From Algoriphagus oliviformis (GTDB lineage: Bacteria; Bacteroidota; Bacteroidia; Cytophagales; Cyclobacteriaceae): a stretch of 64,000 nt of DNA. The notes below the pieces were generated by a model. It searched no databases and had not been told where the DNA came from. It saw only the letters and a program-made list of their open reading frames with translations. The position numbers and the translations under genes were made by a program. Shown piece after piece: positions 61,522 through 64,000 of the stretch (its first letter is position 1; every line of letters begins with the position of its first letter). The DNA is taken from the NCBI RefSeq assembly GCF_017254915.1, contig NZ_JAFKCT010000006.1:62001-126000 (forward strand), in the 5' to 3' direction.

Positions 61522-61748
61522 CTATTTTTTTTTGAAATCCGGCCCTTTACCTCCTCCCAAGTAGATCCCTCCTCAGGTTTTTCCAAATGAGCAGCATACC
61601 TTCTTTCCAATTCAGCTACTTGATCTCCATTCAACGCAGCCGGATCCTCACCTGCAGGATTTAAGATGGAATAAACCAACTCTAAAACTTCAGAGTCTGC
61701 TTTTTCAATCATTGCGTGAAGCTCTTCTTTGATGTTGGAATTTCTCAT
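61518..61748 (-). CDS. Antitoxin of the RelE/ParE-type module
   Basis: A 76-aa acidic protein lying directly upstream of the toxin with a 4-nt overlap. It has a helical N-terminus (NSNIKEELHAMIEKADSEVLELVYSIL) and a charged tail with EPEEGSTWEEVKGRI-like motif, typical of the addiction-module component family that pairs with RelE/ParE in Bacteroidota. No DNA-binding motif is obvious. The assignment relies mainly on its position. Confidence 0.75.
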   Translation of the reverse strand: MRNSNIKEELHAMIEKADSEVLELVYSILNPAGEDPAALNGDQVAELERRYAAHLEKPEEGSTWEEVKGRISKKNR

Positions 61749-61861
61749 GGATGTTTTTTCTTAAAGTTAGAGAAAAATCACTTTTTTGATTGAGTCGCGA
61801 AATTTCCAACTTCAATAATCCCCAAAATCCCTAATTTAATCGCGTCCAAAACCTACTTTTT

Positions 61862-63874
61862 GTGAGCCAAACAAGCCTACCCATCCTCGCCGACGAAACC
61901 TGGCTGGAGCCTTTCGCTCCGGTCATCCTCCAGCGCCACGAGCGCTACCAGTCGGCGATCCGAGCGATCAACGACTTTTCGGGAAGCATCCTTGAGTTTG
62001 CCCGAAGCCATGAATACTACGGAGTTCACTTCGACAAGTTCAGAAACGGCTGGATCTACCGCGAGTGGGCCCCAGGAGCCAAGCAGCTCTTCCTCACCGG
62101 CGACTTCAACTGGTGGGACCGCCAGTCCCACCCCCTGCGCCGCAACCATCGGGGAGATTGGGAGATTTTCCTTCCCGAGGCCGAGTATCGGCACACCTTC
62201 ATCCATGGGAGCCGCATCAAGGTGCGCGTCATCGGAGCCAACGACAGCGACCTGGACCGCATCCCAGCCTACATCCGCCGGGTGGTGCAGGACGAGGAAA
62301 CCCACGATTTTGCCGGGCAGCTCTGGTTTCCGGAGGAAAGCTTTGCCTGGACAGACGGCGGATTTTCCCTGGAAAAAACCGCAGAAATGCCCCTGATCTA
62401 CGAATGCCATGTGGGCATGGCCCAGGAAAAACTCGGAGTCGGCACCTACAAAGAATTTGAAGAAAACATACTCCCACGCATCCAAGCCGGAGGCTACAAC
62501 GCCATCCAGATGATGGCGGTGATGGAGCATCCTTATTACGGTTCTTTCGGCTACCACGTCTCCAACTTCTTCGCGGCCTCGTCCCGCTTTGGTACGCCCG
62601 AGGAGCTCAAGTCCCTGATCAACAAGGCCCACGAAATGGGAATCGCCGTGATCATGGACATCGTACATTCCCACGCGGTCAAAAATGTGAACGAAGGCCT
62701 CAACGAGTTTGACGGGACGGAAGACCAATACTTCCATGCCGGCGATCGGGGCTACCACGAGGGCTGGGACTCCAAGCTCTTCAACTACGGCAAGTGGGAG
62801 GTGCAGCAGTTTCTCCTCTCCAATATCCGCTACTGGCTGGAGGAGTTTCACTTCGACGGATTCCGATTCGATGGAGCCACCTCCATGCTGTACCACCACC
62901 ATGGGCACACCGACTTTGACTCGGCTGAAAAGTACTTCGACTCGGGTGTAGACGACGAGGCCCTGCTCTACTTCCAGCTGGCCAATACGCTCATCCACGA
63001 GTTTAAACCCAGTGCCATCTCGATCGCGGAGGAAGTCAGCGGCATGCCGGGACTGGGCAGAAAGGTCAGCGACGGAGGCATAGGATTCGACTTCCGACTG
63101 GCCATGGGGATTCCGGACTTTTGGATCAAAACACTCAAGCACAAGCAGGACGAGCAGTGGGACATGTTTGAGCTCTGGCATGAGCTGACCAACCGCCCCC
63201 TGCGGGAAAAGTCCATCGCCTATGCGGAGAGCCATGACCAGGCCCTGGTCGGGGACAAAAGCATAGCCTTTTGGCTGATGGACAAGGAGATGTACTACTC
63301 CATGACCGTGCTGGAGCAAAATCTGGTCGTAGATCGCGGCATCGCCCTGCACAAGCTGATCCGCATGATTACGCTGAGCCTGGGGGGCGAAGGCTATCTG
63401 AACTTTATCGGCAATGAATTTGGCCACCCCGAGTGGGTAGACTTCCCGCGCCTCGGCAACGACTGGAGCTATCAATACGCCCGTCGCCAATGGTCTCTCG
63501 CCGACGACCCGCTCCTGCGCTACCAACAGCTTGGCGCTTGGGACCAGGCGATGATCGGGCTCGTCAAGGAACACGAACTGCTCAGTGCAGGCCCGGCCCA
63601 GCAGCTCTACCTCGACCCGGACAAAAAGATCCTGGCCTACCAGCGGGGAGACCTGGTCTTGGTGTTTTCCTTCCATGCCACGGAGTCCTTTTTCGGCTTT
63701 CCGATCCGCATGGCCGAAGCGGGCACCTATCGCATTCTGCTCCATTCCGATGAGAAGGAATTCGGGGGCTTCGAGCGTCTGGACAAGACCACCGACTACC
63801 CTACCGATGCAGATCAGCAAGTCCATCTCTATGTGCCCAATCGAGTGGTGATTGCACTTCGACGAGCTCAGTGA
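61862..63874 (+). CDS. glgB: 1,4-alpha-glucan branching enzyme, eukaryote-like (GH13_8 type)
   Basis: Creates alpha-1,6 branches in glycogen; 670 aa. CBM48 at the N-terminus (EYYGVHFDKFRNGWIYREWAPGAKQLFLTGDFNWWDR), then the GH13 barrel with VIMDIVHSHAVKN, FDGFRFDGATSMLYHHHG (nucleophile Asp), ISIAEEVSGMPG (acid Glu) and YAESHDQALVGDK, and an all-beta C-domain. The opening WLEPFAPVILQRHERYQ and the HHHG loop resemble plant/animal branching enzymes more than E. coli GlgB. The start is GTG 61862 (no ATG fits). Other glycogen genes are not in the window. Downstream sequence runs to the window edge. Confidence 0.9.
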   Translation: MSQTSLPILADETWLEPFAPVILQRHERYQSAIRAINDFSGSILEFARSHEYYGVHFDKFRNGWIYREWAPGAKQLFLTGDFNWWDRQSHPLRRNHRGDWEIFLPEAEYRHTFIHGSRIKVRVIGANDSDLDRIPAYIRRVVQDEETHDFAGQLWFPEESFAWTDGGFSLEKTAEMPLIYECHVGMAQEKLGVGTYKEFEENILPRIQAGGYNAIQMMAVMEHPYYGSFGYHVSNFFAASSRFGTPEELKSLINKAHEMGIAVIMDIVHSHAVKNVNEGLNEFDGTEDQYFHAGDRGYHEGWDSKLFNYGKWEVQQFLLSNIRYWLEEFHFDGFRFDGATSMLYHHHGHTDFDSAEKYFDSGVDDEALLYFQLANTLIHEFKPSAISIAEEVSGMPGLGRKVSDGGIGFDFRLAMGIPDFWIKTLKHKQDEQWDMFELWHELTNRPLREKSIAYAESHDQALVGDKSIAFWLMDKEMYYSMTVLEQNLVVDRGIALHKLIRMITLSLGGEGYLNFIGNEFGHPEWVDFPRLGNDWSYQYARRQWSLADDPLLRYQQLGAWDQAMIGLVKEHELLSAGPAQQLYLDPDKKILAYQRGDLVLVFSFHATESFFGFPIRMAEAGTYRILLHSDEKEFGGFERLDKTTDYPTDADQQVHLYVPNRVVIALRRAQ

Positions 63875-63876
63875 GC

Positions 63877-63965
63877 GCTGGGAGGCTGGGAAGTTAGGGA
63901 GTAGGAAGTCGGGAAGTTGGACGTATGGAGGTGTCACGCTGACCCGAGGCTGGGGAGGAAGGAAA
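63877..63965. repeat. G-rich low-complexity repeats downstream of glgB
   Basis: Repeated short units such as GGGAAGTT, GGAAGT and GGGAGG; no gene or hairpin seen. The window ends at 64000, so its full extent is unknown. Confidence 0.5.
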
Positions 63966-64000
63966 GGGAGGGGATAAATTCCAAGGAGCTCAAAAAAACA

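Noticed and set aside
61877..63937. 686-codon open frame on minus opposite glgB, and a similar one at 59934-61205 opposite mtaB
   Set aside because: Both mirror genes with intact catalytic motifs; no independent start signal or family similarity.
63877..64000. Possible small gene or RNA after glgB
   Set aside because: Only G-rich short repeats are seen before the window edge; nothing supports a gene.

Overview
The window is a gene-dense stretch of a Bacteroidota chromosome, most likely from the Cytophagales and probably close to Cyclobacteriaceae such as Algoriphagus; this is an inference from gene content, not a measured phylogeny. Supporting signs are type III glutamine synthetase, a TonB-dependent receptor with a carboxypeptidase-like plug extension, flotillin-like FloA with NfeD, DUF1599 and DoxX/BT_3928-type proteins, a folP-cdaA pair, planctomycete-type cytochrome/DUF1501 genes, relaxed lipoboxes, and several TAnnTTTG boxes, the Bacteroidota -7 promoter element. 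No rRNA, tRNA, IS element, prophage or CRISPR array was recognised.

Layout. 1-8.5 kb: DUF4256 protein, M20 peptidase, Pif1-like helicase with a C-terminal HTH, PaiB-like FMN protein, subtilase lipoprotein and an AsmA-like envelope protein. 8.8-14.1 kb: carbohydrate-related secreted enzymes (EEP hydrolase, DUF1080, GH109-like oxidoreductase, GH113-like hydrolase, a lipoprotein), with a relic duplication of the DUF1080 gene end at 10.6 kb. 14.2-14.9 kb: an AT-rich islet with an orphan membrane protein. 14.9-24.4 kb: a long minus-strand run of tightly packed genes in the order DUF547, FAD oxidoreductase, membrane polyferredoxin, processive GT2, DPM-like GT2, MntA/HepT toxin-antitoxin, lipoprotein, GT87-like transferase, lipoprotein. 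Just upstream, in the same direction, lies an FNR-family regulator with four FNR-like cysteines and an FNR-like box in front of it. This redox-plus-glycan operon is the best candidate here for an undescribed system.

25-42 kb is mostly housekeeping: HsdR-N nuclease, HHH protein, hemA, a WG-repeat protein, floA-nfeD, proS, a Tyr/Gly-rich low-complexity lipoprotein, a FadL-like porin, aroK-DoxX-DUF1599, folP-cdaA, and divergent kbl and tdh for threonine breakdown. 42.3-48 kb: a three-gene cytochrome/DUF1501/DUF2231-LRR operon of unknown pathway. 48-57.3 kb: an ArsC-like protein, hemL, a periplasmic binding protein, a TonB receptor with a beta-propeller phytase lipoprotein (phytate phosphate scavenging), and a membrane TPR-HTH regulator. 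57.4-64 kb: glnA type III, mtaB, a ParDE-type toxin-antitoxin pair and a eukaryote-like glycogen branching enzyme.

Most operons end in clear hairpins, several of them shared by convergent genes. Start codons were moved from the longest open frame to the signal peptide or conserved N-terminus where the family demanded it; TTG starts look real for cdaA and the DUF1599 gene, and GTG starts for glgB and the ParE-like toxin.
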